The notes under the pieces are model-generated. The model saw nothing but the letters and a program-made list of their open reading frames with translations. It searched no databases and was not told the origin of the DNA. From Planctomycetota bacterium (GTDB lineage Bacteria > Planctomycetota > Phycisphaerae > Phycisphaerales > SM1A02), in contig JADFKZ010000003.1 in assembly GCA_022564665.1 (NCBI GenBank), forward strand, positions 1 to 61,145: 61,145 nucleotides of DNA. The letters are read 5' to 3'. Positions within the stretch are counted from its first letter, which is position 1; every line of letters begins with the position of its first letter. This document shows positions 33,909 to 41,497 of this stretch, one piece after another. A program made the translations under genes and the position numbers.

Positions 33909-34086
33909 CGGTTCGTCCCCTGCAATCAAGCGAAGCCGGCGCCTCGCAGCCGGAAGTCCGCCAGATGCGCGCGTATCGGCTCGTTTCCGGGTCGTCTTTG
34001 GCCGCAGAGGGTTCATCCGTCCCACCCAGCATTCGCAAAAGAAAGAGTTTGCCCAGCCTCCCGCCGCGGGCCGATAACATTGCCAA

Positions 34087-35916
34087 TCACCCGTTCTCCC
34101 CGCCGTAGAGCCCGTCGGGATCAAACAGATCCTGCTCCCCGTCGATCGTCTGCTTGGCCTTCAACAGCGAGCGGTGAATCCGTCCGACCAGCAGCACGCT
34201 GATCAACATCAGCACCCCAAAGAGGACACCGGCGGCGATCGGCCGCTGATCCCGGATCGTGATCGCGTTGAGCGTTGCATAGTGGCTGCGACCGTCGGCG
34301 CCCTGGCGCTCGCCGCGAACGACGGCTCGGGCGCCGTCGCTGCGTCTGCCCGCCTGCCGGGTTGATTCGCGGGAGACGGTGGTGGCCAGTACGTCGAGTA
34401 TCGCGGTGACCTCGTCGGGGTCCGTGCCCGCAAGGGTCAACGTGACCAGACCCAACCTGCTGGAATCCACTTTCAGATCGTTGCTGAGCCGACCACCGAT
34501 CACCGTTGGGTCCTCGTACGCGTCCAGCCGCAGGGCAGCGAGCCGCTTGGCGAGGATCTTGTGGAAGCCATTCTTGGTGAGCATGCCCCTCAGCCACGTT
34601 TCCCAGCCGGCGGCATCCTTCTCGGAGATCGGGCCGCCGAACCGCGACTTGGCCTCTATTTCCACGGAAGCGGAGATGGTGGCGGGAACGAAATGATTGG
34701 CGGCCAATAGGCTCACCCCCGCGCAGACCACGGCCACAAGCACGAGCCAGCCAAGGGTCGCCGCCGCGCGAGGGCGAGCCCACTTCCTGATCATCACGCG
34801 CTCCGAGGCCGATAGTGCCTCCTGGGCCTGCAACAACCGTTGCTTTTGATCACGCAGCTCCTGGGCCTGTCTGGCCTGCAACTCGGTCTGCTGCCTCTTG
34901 GTAGCGCCGGCCTCGGTGAGCTTCTTGCGAAGCTCCTCGATTTGCTGCTGAGCCTGTCCATCCCCTGGAATCTGTTTTCCCCCTCCGGGCTTCTTGGTGG
35001 CTCGATCGGCAATCTCCCTGAGACGATCGCATTCCGCCGCGAGCTCGTCGATGCGCCGATCGCGACTGCGATCGACCGAACGTCTCCCGGCCTTCTTGCC
35101 GCGCGCGGTGCCGATCGCTCCCATGAAACCCCCGACGACCTTGCCGACGGACGAGGCGGCGGCGCCATCGCTGCCGGTCGCCTCCAGCGCCTCCTCGAGC
35201 TCCGCGATACGGGCGTCCCGCCGGCGGGTCGCCTCCCGGCCCCCGTCAGCCTTGAGGGCGGCAAGCTGCTCGGTCAGACGCTGAATCTGGCTCCGCTGCC
35301 GCTTGATCATCGGGTCGGCGTCGACCTTCTTGGGGCCGGCGGAAGTCTCGGCGGTCTCGGCGTTCCTGCGCTGCTCAGCAAGCTGCTCATCCCGTCGGGC
35401 GAGTTGCTCGGCAAGGTCTTTCAACCGCGCCTGCAGGGTCTCGATGGTGGCATTGACGGCGTTTGGATCTTTCGCCTCGACCTCATTTGTCTTTGGCTCA
35501 TCGTTCGTGCTTGCGACATCCGGATCCGGGGTCATCCCGCCATCGGCGGCCGTCTCGTCAGGTGCGGCTGACGGGGTGGTGGGGTCGGGGGAAGAGGCGG
35601 CCTGCGTGTCAGCGACGGCCTGTTTCTTCCACCAGGAAGCAAATTCCGCGGAGGAGGGGGCGGGCGGCGCGCCGGCGAGGTCCCGCTGCTCCGCTCGCTC
35701 GGCCAGCGAGGCCAGGCGGTCATCGTGTTGCCGCTGCACGTTGCCAAGCTCCTGAAGCTGCTGCCGGAGCTTGTCCAGGATCCCCAGCACCTGATCGTTG
35801 TCCGAAGGCGGGCTGTCGGTAGACGCGGATTCGGCCGAGGCGGCATCTGTTTCCGGCACTCCGGCGTCGGAACCCTTGACGCGTTGGGGTCGTTCGCCCT
35901 CGTCTGGATGGTTCAT
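34087..35916 (-). CDS. Coiled-coil membrane protein with Wzz-like periplasmic domain
   Basis: 609 residues. The first ~380 are cytoplasmic: a Glu/Asp/Pro-rich disordered part with helices (LGILDKLRQQLQELGNVQRQ), then long coiled coils (ETLQARLKDLAEQLARRDEQ; QQIEELRKKLTEAG). A helix (TLGWLVLVAVVCAGVSLLA) leads to a ~140-residue external domain with the layout of Wzz chain-length regulators, including GRLSNDLKVDSSRLGLVTLT. A second helix (AAGVLFGVLMLISVLLVG) and a short tail follow. Wzz proteins set polysaccharide length, but this long N-terminal coiled coil is unusual. No polysaccharide gene is adjacent. The ATG at 35916 begins the protein. Confidence 0.6.
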   Translation of the reverse strand: MNHPDEGERPQRVKGSDAGVPETDAASAESASTDSPPSDNDQVLGILDKLRQQLQELGNVQRQHDDRLASLAERAEQRDLAGAPPAPSSAEFASWWKKQAVADTQAASSPDPTTPSAAPDETAADGGMTPDPDVASTNDEPKTNEVEAKDPNAVNATIETLQARLKDLAEQLARRDEQLAEQRRNAETAETSAGPKKVDADPMIKRQRSQIQRLTEQLAALKADGGREATRRRDARIAELEEALEATGSDGAAASSVGKVVGGFMGAIGTARGKKAGRRSVDRSRDRRIDELAAECDRLREIADRATKKPGGGKQIPGDGQAQQQIEELRKKLTEAGATKRQQTELQARQAQELRDQKQRLLQAQEALSASERVMIRKWARPRAAATLGWLVLVAVVCAGVSLLAANHFVPATISASVEIEAKSRFGGPISEKDAAGWETWLRGMLTKNGFHKILAKRLAALRLDAYEDPTVIGGRLSNDLKVDSSRLGLVTLTLAGTDPDEVTAILDVLATTVSRESTRQAGRRSDGARAVVRGERQGADGRSHYATLNAITIRDQRPIAAGVLFGVLMLISVLLVGRIHRSLLKAKQTIDGEQDLFDPDGLYGGENG

Positions 35917-36089
35917 TCCTGGCCCCACCGGCGCCGTCGGCCGCCTCCCCTCGAGGCCCGCGACACCCAAACAGGATCGATATCGACATGCCGATCGACC
36001 CGCTCAAGTGCCGGAAGATCAAACCGGGCACCCCCGCACCGATAACCCGCATGTTCCACCGGAATCGTCCCCCGCCCGCTCTCCAGCGG

Positions 36090-36095
36090 TAGCAT
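36090..36095 (+). promoter_or_regulatory. Candidate -10 element, mqnE
   Basis: TAGCAT ends nine bases before the GTG at 36105, with no Shine-Dalgarno sequence between. Confidence 0.35.
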
Positions 36096-36104
36096 ATCCA
36101 GCCC

Positions 36105-37388
36105 GTGTCGAACCCCGCTCTCGCCCCGCCTCCTCGCAGGCCGCCCGCGACCGACGGCCGCCTCGGCTCAATCGCCCAAAGGATCATCTCCGGCGAGCGG
36201 CTGTCCATCCAAGACGGCCTGCAGCTCTACGAGACACCCGATATCTGGACCGTCTGCAGCCTGGCCGACCTCGTCCGGCGCAGGATGCACGGCGACAAGG
36301 CGTATTACAACATCAATCGGCACATCAACTACTCGAATATCTGCGCGCTGGCGTGCACGTTTTGTTCCTTCTACCGCAAGAAGGGGCAGCAGGGCGCATA
36401 CCAGTACTCGATCGACGAAATCGCCAGGGACGCGGCCCAGGCGGCCGGCGCGGGCGCAACGGAGATACACATCGTGGGCGGGCTTCATCCTTGGCTGCCC
36501 TTTTCCTACTACACCGAGATGCTGCAGGCCATCCGTCAGGCGTCACCCCGTGTGCACATCAAGGCGTTCACCGCCGTGGAGATCGTGCACCTGGCTCGAA
36601 TCTCCGGCCGCGGCCGCGAAAGGTACGACGGCATCAAGAGCGTGCTTGAGGATCTGATCCACGCCGGGCTGGGGTCGCTGCCCGGGGGCGGGGCGGAGGT
36701 CTTTGATGAACGGGTTCACAACGCGGCCTTTCGCGGCAAGATAAAGGCCGGGACGTGGCTCGACGTGCATCGCGCGGCCCACGAGCTCGGCCTGCGCTCA
36801 AATGCGACCATGCTCTACGGACACATCGAGCTGCCCAAAGAGCGTATTCATCACATGGAGATCCTCCGCCGCCAGCAGGACGCCGCGTTGGGCGCGTGGG
36901 CCGATCGAGCGGGCGTGGCCCGGCCCGATGGCAGTGTGGTTCTCTCCGGCCCCAGTGAGCTGTATTCCCATGGACGGCTTCCAGATCCAGCCACATGCTC
37001 CGCAGGCTACTTTCAGACGATCATCCCACTTCCCTTCGTTCCCGATGCGAGCGCCCTGTCCCGCCTCCCCGGTCCCAGCGGCCTCGAAAACCTCCGCACG
37101 CTGGCGATCGCACGCCTCATGCTGGACAACTTTCCGCACGTCAAGGCGTTCTGGATCATGCAGACGCTGCCCATGGCGCAGCTCATGCTTCAAGCAGGCG
37201 CCGACGACATCGACGGGACCGTCGTCTGGTACGACATCACCAAGGTACAAAGTGCCACCACCCACCAGGAAGCCAGCGTGTGGGATCTCCAACGAGCGAT
37301 CCGCGAGGCGGGGTTCCGCCCCGTCGAGCGAGACACGCTCTACAGGCCGGTCATCCGCGACGATCACGAGTGGCGGGTCGACAAGTAA
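36105..37388 (+). CDS. mqnE: Aminofutalosine synthase (radical SAM), menaquinone synthesis
   Basis: 427 residues. MqnE joins 3-(1-carboxyvinyloxy)benzoate to SAM in the futalosine route to menaquinone. The radical-SAM cluster is Cys80, Cys84 and Cys87 in CALACTFC. Family segments include INYSNICALACTFCSFYRKK, EIHIVGGLHPWLPFSYYTEM, IKAFTAVEIVHLARISGRG and LRSNATMLYGHIELPKERI. Before the conserved FQTIIPLPFVPDAS there is an extra stretch of about 40 residues (~265-305) absent from the MqnE proteins I know. MqnC is the main alternative, but the KAFTAVE segment favours MqnE. The GTG start gives an N-terminal Pro-rich extension. Confidence 0.87.
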   Translation: MSNPALAPPPRRPPATDGRLGSIAQRIISGERLSIQDGLQLYETPDIWTVCSLADLVRRRMHGDKAYYNINRHINYSNICALACTFCSFYRKKGQQGAYQYSIDEIARDAAQAAGAGATEIHIVGGLHPWLPFSYYTEMLQAIRQASPRVHIKAFTAVEIVHLARISGRGRERYDGIKSVLEDLIHAGLGSLPGGGAEVFDERVHNAAFRGKIKAGTWLDVHRAAHELGLRSNATMLYGHIELPKERIHHMEILRRQQDAALGAWADRAGVARPDGSVVLSGPSELYSHGRLPDPATCSAGYFQTIIPLPFVPDASALSRLPGPSGLENLRTLAIARLMLDNFPHVKAFWIMQTLPMAQLMLQAGADDIDGTVVWYDITKVQSATTHQEASVWDLQRAIREAGFRPVERDTLYRPVIRDDHEWRVDK

Positions 37389-37438
37389 CGGAGTGACAGG
37401 GGGCCCTAACCATCAGAGCCACGCTCACAGGTGGTTCG

Positions 37439-37956
37439 CTACGGATTCATTGGCGTGACTGCGGGGAAGTGCTCCTCCATTCACATCTGCCACAAATGCT
37501 CGTCGCGGGCGACGACGGCAGATGCCCTGTCGCTGTACAGGTAGAAACTGATCCCCACGTGAACTTGGTCGCCCATAGTGAAGGCGCTGGGCGAGGCGAT
37601 GCCGGGCGCCAGATCGTCGAGGCGGAGAAGAACGTGAAGGTTATTGCGTTCGCCGGTCCGTTCGACGATGCCGGCGAGTGGCAGCACGCCGGACGAGAGC
37701 GTATTCCAGCGTTGACCCTCGGTTGCGCCTGCGAGCCCCAGCGCACCGGTTAGCGTATCCCACACCTTGGACTCTGGCCCGGCGGCGCTTCCCATCACGT
37801 GAATGGTTGAACAGTTCTGACCACGAAAGTGAGTAAGATACAGGCGCAGGATGCCGAAGAAGCGCGGCCAGCCGGAGTCGAGGCTTTCGAGCTGAACGTC
37901 CCAGTCGTCGCTGCTCGCGAAAAGGCTGTGAACGACGCGCACGACGCAGGGGGGGC
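37439..37956 (-). pseudogene. SRPBCC-domain protein remnant with premature stop
   Basis: The minus strand encodes RVVHSLFASSDDWDVQLESL, GWPRFFGILRLYLTHFRGQN and VHVGISFYLYSDRASAVVA, the C-terminal two-thirds of an SRPBCC (START-like) protein. A TGA at 37483-37481 interrupts DEHLWQM and MEEHFPAVTPMNP, after which the frame stays open to a TAG at 37441-37439. In relatives I recall, a Trp stands at this place, so TGG to TGA is the likely change. The N-terminal third is missing, with a run of seven G (37949-37955) at the break. The gene is dead or frameshifted. Confidence 0.7.
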
Positions 37957-37973
37957 ACCTGGCGCTTGATCGG

Positions 37974-38162
37974 ATGGCAAAGTCGGAACGGGCGTTCTGG
38001 CTTGTCGCGGGCACTTGGCCGCCGCCGATGACGATCAAGGATTGGCTCGACAAGAGGTCGCTGGAGCTGACGGAAGCTTGCCGCTCCCGGCGGTTTCCGT
38101 ATACCGGCGTCTGGCCGGAGGAGGTGATCCTCTACCGGGCCGATCCTCCGACTTCTCAGTGA
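37974..38162 (+). CDS. Small ORF of unknown function, possibly a gene fragment
   Basis: 62 residues with a strongly G/C-biased third codon position, like real genes here. Segments are ERAFWLVAGTWPPPMTIKDW, LDKRSLELTEACRSRRFPYT and GVWPEEVILYRADPP. No domain is recognised. It starts 18 bases beyond the broken end of the SRPBCC remnant and its stop overlaps the convergent methyltransferase by seven bases. It may be an intact small gene or the tail of a gene lost in the same rearrangement. Confidence 0.35.
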   Translation: MAKSERAFWLVAGTWPPPMTIKDWLDKRSLELTEACRSRRFPYTGVWPEEVILYRADPPTSQ

Positions 38163-38896
38163 GTCCGCGCTGCGGGCATCGACGACACCCGCCGCATCAT
38201 CCACAAGTTTCGAAGCTCGAGAAACGTCTCGAACTGCCCCGAGGAGAGCATCCCCGAATCCAGGATCGCCGCGCGGACGCTCCGGCCGGGATCGCTCCCG
38301 TAGTTCGGGTGCGTGTCGTGAAAGGCCACCAGCGCGCCGGGACAGGTCAGCGGCACCCAGTCGTCGATGTCCTGCCGGACCGCGTCGTACCGATGATCGC
38401 CGTCCACCCAGAGCATGGCGATCGGCTCCGACCAGTCGGCCCGCGCGTCATGGGAATAACCCCGAATGATGTGGACGCTGTCCTTGATCTCCCACGTGTC
38501 GAGCGTGTCGTTGAAGACGGACCACGAATCCGGCTTGAATTCGTTGTCCGTACCCAGGCGCTTCGCCGCGGCGACGTCCGCGCGGCTGCCGATCGTACCC
38601 CCGAGGTGCGGATCGACCGCGTGCAGGCGGTTGGTCGGCTTCATGCCCTTGGCGATGAAGACGGTCGATCTGCCCTTGAAGCTTCCGATCTCGACGATCA
38701 GACCGTCGGGGCAGCGGTGCGCGCCGTAGCACAGCAGCGCCGCCTGATCCGGGTGGAGCCACCCGGGGACCCGAAGCGCCCGGTCCAGGGTATCACCGAG
38801 CGTCCGTCGCGTGAACGCCCGCGCCTGCCGCAGCGCCCGCGGCGGAACCCGCAGGATCCTCGGAAGCCAGGTCGGGTGCTTGACGTCGCTGGCCAT
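38156..38896 (-). CDS. Class I SAM-dependent methyltransferase
   Basis: 246 residues. The SAM site begins CPDGLIVEIGSFKGRSTVFI (motif I, ~residues 62-82), followed by RLHAVDPHLGG. Motif LWVDGDHRYDAVRQDIDDWV and PGALVAFHDTHPNYG match the Methyltransf_24 / cephalosporin-hydroxylase-like group that acts on sugars or small metabolites. The substrate is unknown. The region around it is full of decayed genes, so its neighbours give no help. Confidence 0.82.
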   Translation of the reverse strand: MASDVKHPTWLPRILRVPPRALRQARAFTRRTLGDTLDRALRVPGWLHPDQAALLCYGAHRCPDGLIVEIGSFKGRSTVFIAKGMKPTNRLHAVDPHLGGTIGSRADVAAAKRLGTDNEFKPDSWSVFNDTLDTWEIKDSVHIIRGYSHDARADWSEPIAMLWVDGDHRYDAVRQDIDDWVPLTCPGALVAFHDTHPNYGSDPGRSVRAAILDSGMLSSGQFETFLELRNLWMMRRVSSMPAARTH

Positions 38897-39208
38897 GGGG
38901 CATTCTCTGCACGAGTTCGCGAAGGTCGGCCGGTTTCGGTTAGAGTAGCGTAGGAAACCGATTGCTCAAGAGGCGCTGACTGATAGGACAGTCGATTTCG
39001 GCGGGGCGGTAGAGAGGGGCGGTCATTTGTGTGCCGACGGCGGCGGTGAGGGTGCGCGTGGGCGCGAGATGCTGGGCGGCGGCCGAACCGCTGGGAGGTC
39101 CTGCCGGAAGCCTCGCCGGTACGCGTGGAGTGGCGTCGAGGGGCGAAAGGCCGACGCAGCGACCGCGCCAGGGCCGGCGGCGGTGAATCGCCAGAGCTTG
39201 TGCGGCGC

Positions 39209-39325
39209 TCAGTCCGCGATCCAGACCGGCTCGTTGGAAGCGGGCTCGTCGACGAACCCCAGATCGCTGACGTAGCGGAGCCGGCCAAGATGCGGCTCGT
39301 GTGCGGCAGCGAGGTCATCAGAGGG
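39209..39325 (-). pseudogene. C-terminal fragment of an unidentified protein
   Basis: The minus strand reads PHLGRLRYVSDLGFVDEPAS and NEPVWIAD before a TGA. The codons are strongly G/C at the third position. No start or upstream domain survives, so it is taken as a remnant. Confidence 0.35.
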
Positions 39326-39455
39326 CGGTGCGGGTGACGGCTGCATGCTCTACACTCGGGCCATCGAGGACGGCGGCCGGCCGCGGCGCTTGCCCCGACC
39401 CGGCGAAGCCGTCGATCCCGAATGGAGGCTCTGTGCGCGGGCGGCGGGTGACGAC

Positions 39456-39604
39456 AAGGCCCCGATCATGGCGCCCCCGAGCTCCGACGCTCCAAGGCCG
39501 AACGCTTCCTTGAACTGCTCGTTCACGTCAGGCACCATCGCCACCGCGGCCCGATCGGCGGCCGACATTGGCTCGACGTCGTCGTAGAAGCCTTCGATGG
39601 TCAC
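39456..39604 (-). pseudogene. M20-type dipeptidase fragment
   Basis: GTG 39604 opens VTIEGFYDDVEPMSAADRAA and PDVNEQFKEAFGLGASELGG. The pattern V-x-I-x-GFYDDV-x-P followed by a helix is typical of the middle of M20/M25 dipeptidases. Neither the metal-binding N-terminus nor the C-terminus is present. About 45 codons look genuine before the sequence loses similarity. Confidence 0.45.
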
Positions 39605-39699
39605 GCGCCGTTCGGCGTCCTACATGCTCGCCAGAAGGCGTGCGAGCCTCATCGCGGGATTCGGAACCCAATTCCTTCCACGGCGACTGGCTCACTGCG

Positions 39700-41259
39700 T
39701 CACTTCGTCACTTCGTTCTTTCTTCCAAGCACCCACCTCAACTCCTCCATCGCCAGCGCCCGGGCCACGACGCTGAAGATCACAACCCCCACAAGGACCG
39801 CAACCAGGAGATCGGCAAGCGACGCGGCCCACGACCCCGGCGTCCCAGCGATTGCCTGGACACCGAGCACCGACGCCACCATCGCCCCGGTCGCCACCGC
39901 CGTCTTCAGCCAGCCGACCAGCACACCCCCAAGAAGAGGCCGGGTGTGCCGGCGAACCAGCCACAGCAGAACCGCCGCCTGGAGCGTGGCGCACGTCGCG
40001 GTGGACCAGGCGAGCCCCGCCTCCTTCAGAGGTGTCCAGATGAGCGTCACGTTGAGTGCCAGGTTCAGCCCCACCATGGCCACTGCGACACGCACGGGCC
40101 TCCCGGAATCGCCTTTGGCGTAGAAGGCCCGCGTCAGCACGTGGATCAGCGAGTACGCCCACACCGCCGACGCGTAGCCCATTAGGACAAACGCCACGCG
40201 GCCCGAGTCGGCGGCGGTGAAGAGGTGGCCTTCGAAGATCACCGTGGCCAGAGGGCGGCCGACGAGCACCAGGCCGCAGCTTGCCGGCAGGCCGACAAAA
40301 AAGCTCAACCGCAGACCGCGGCGAAGGAGGGCGGCAAACGCCTCATCGTCGCCCGCGTGTCGGGCCAGTGCCGGAAAGATCGCCGTTGCAACCGCCAGAC
40401 CAAAGACTCCCAGGGGAAATTGGTACAGCCGCTGGGCGAAGCTGACGAACGTCATCGCACCCTCGTCCAACGGATACGGGCGTCCGAAGATCGTCGGGCC
40501 GATCGACACCGGATAGCTGGCGATGAGGCCGTCAAGAAAGGTATTGAGCTGCAGGACACCCAGGCCCAGGATCATCGGTCCCGCCTGAGCAAGTACGCGG
40601 CGCATCTCGCTGCCGGCGGTGCCGCAATCCAGATGCAACCAGCGGCGCGGACGCAAGGCCCACAGCATCCACATCACCTGACCCACACCCGCGACGAGAA
40701 CGGCGACGGCGACGGCGGTGATGTGGGCAGCCCGGTCGCAGGCGCCGAACGCCACGGCCGCGGCGATGAGGGCGATGTTCAGCACGATCGGCGCCGCCGC
40801 CGGAGGGCCGAACCGCCCATGGACCTGACTGATCGCCCCCAGGATCGCCACCACGCACACCAGCGGCATGTAGGGCAGCATGATCATCATCAACCGCACG
40901 GCAAGGTGCTGGTGGGGGGCGTAGTGCCAGATCACCCAAAGCAGCCCCTCCCCGAAGAGCGTGACCCCTCCCAATGCTGCGATAAGTCCACCAAGGGCGA
41001 GCGTGGCCAGCCGCCCGGCGGTGGCGGGATCGGTCCGCTGAAGACGCGCGTAGGCGGGCAGAAACGCCGCCGCCAGGGCGCCTTCGCCAAACAGCCTCCG
41101 GAAGAGGTTGGGAATGAGGAAGGCAAAGAAGAAGGCGCTCATGATCGCCCCGCCCCCGAAGATGCGGCCCAAGACCGCATCCCGCGCCAGCCCGGAGATC
41201 CGGCTCACGATCGTCATGAGGGCAAACGTTCGGGAGTGGGCTTCGAACTGTTCGGGCAT
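39700..41259 (-). CDS. murJ: Lipid II flippase MurJ
   Basis: 519 residues with about 14 transmembrane helices. MurJ moves lipid II across the inner membrane for peptidoglycan synthesis. The conserved N-terminus is FALMTIVSRISGLARDAVLG, followed by SAFFFAFLIPNLFRRLFGEG, which carries the functional Arg residues. YQFPLGVFGLAVATAIFPAL and ALTRAFYAKGD-like sequence also fit. The ATG at 41259 is used because upstream codons are repeat DNA. The C-terminal residues NEVTK are encoded by a family E repeat. Its presence implies that this organism makes peptidoglycan. Confidence 0.94.
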   Translation of the reverse strand: MPEQFEAHSRTFALMTIVSRISGLARDAVLGRIFGGGAIMSAFFFAFLIPNLFRRLFGEGALAAAFLPAYARLQRTDPATAGRLATLALGGLIAALGGVTLFGEGLLWVIWHYAPHQHLAVRLMMIMLPYMPLVCVVAILGAISQVHGRFGPPAAAPIVLNIALIAAAVAFGACDRAAHITAVAVAVLVAGVGQVMWMLWALRPRRWLHLDCGTAGSEMRRVLAQAGPMILGLGVLQLNTFLDGLIASYPVSIGPTIFGRPYPLDEGAMTFVSFAQRLYQFPLGVFGLAVATAIFPALARHAGDDEAFAALLRRGLRLSFFVGLPASCGLVLVGRPLATVIFEGHLFTAADSGRVAFVLMGYASAVWAYSLIHVLTRAFYAKGDSGRPVRVAVAMVGLNLALNVTLIWTPLKEAGLAWSTATCATLQAAVLLWLVRRHTRPLLGGVLVGWLKTAVATGAMVASVLGVQAIAGTPGSWAASLADLLVAVLVGVVIFSVVARALAMEELRWVLGRKNEVTK

Positions 41260-41267
41260 ATTGGAGA

Positions 41268-41430
41268 GGGCTGTCGGCTGTCGGCCAGAGACGGACCGGG
41301 ACCAGTTCACCCATTCGAGACTTCGTCACGCCGTCACGCTCGTTCTGTCAGCCGCTTGGCATCCGTGCCGGCGCGGCTGAGACCTCGGGGCTCCGCCCCT
41401 CGGGATACCCGGCATCCTGTGCCGGGACAA
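41268..41430 (+). repeat. Composite of families D, E and B
   Basis: The order is GGGCTGTCGGCTGTCGGCC (D, 41268-41290), GACTTCGTCACGCCGTCACG (E, 41311-41332) and TTCTGTCAGCCGCTTGGCATCC-type family B (41343-41430). The B part includes a hairpin of GGGGC with GCCCC and ends CATCCTGTGCCGGGAC. It fills the murJ upstream region on its non-template side. Confidence 0.7.
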
Positions 41431-41460
41431 ACCTTCGTGGCCTCCTCGCCCGCCTGCTTC

Positions 41461-41497
41461 GTCCCTTGGTCATTCCGTCACTCCGTCACTTGGTCGG
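41461..41497 (+). repeat. Family E repeat forming the end of the VanZ-like gene
   Basis: GTCATTCCGTCACTCCGTCA and CTTGGTC are tandem 8-9-base units of the GTCACTnCG type. Read on the minus strand they encode the last residues (DQVTE) and stop of the VanZ-like protein. The same units end murJ at 39690-39718. Confidence 0.6.

Larger units (their letters stand above)
38897..39699. other. Decayed region without an intact gene
   Basis: Only fragments with coding-like codon use remain, both on the minus strand: an M20-peptidase-like piece (39456-39604) and a 39-residue C-terminal-looking piece (39209-39325). The rest has no supported feature. The last ~10 bases begin a family E repeat tract. Confidence 0.5.

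Noticed and set aside
34840-35571. Long plus-strand ORF opposite the coiled-coil Wzz-like gene
   Set aside because: It is the antisense of a gene with clear coiled-coil and membrane structure; the product is low-complexity without family features.
35988-36092. 34-codon ORF before mqnE, possible leader peptide
   Set aside because: No ribosome site, no attenuator-like hairpin and no regulatory codon run. Its stop only happens to overlap the -10-like site.
37481-37483. TGA in the SRPBCC remnant read as selenocysteine or tryptophan
   Set aside because: Many genes here end in TGA, so it is a stop. The gene also lacks its N-terminal third, so decay is simpler. No selenocysteine insertion element was seen.
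38015-38953. 312-codon plus-strand ORF opposite the methyltransferase
   Set aside because: The minus-strand methyltransferase has intact SAM motifs; this frame has none.
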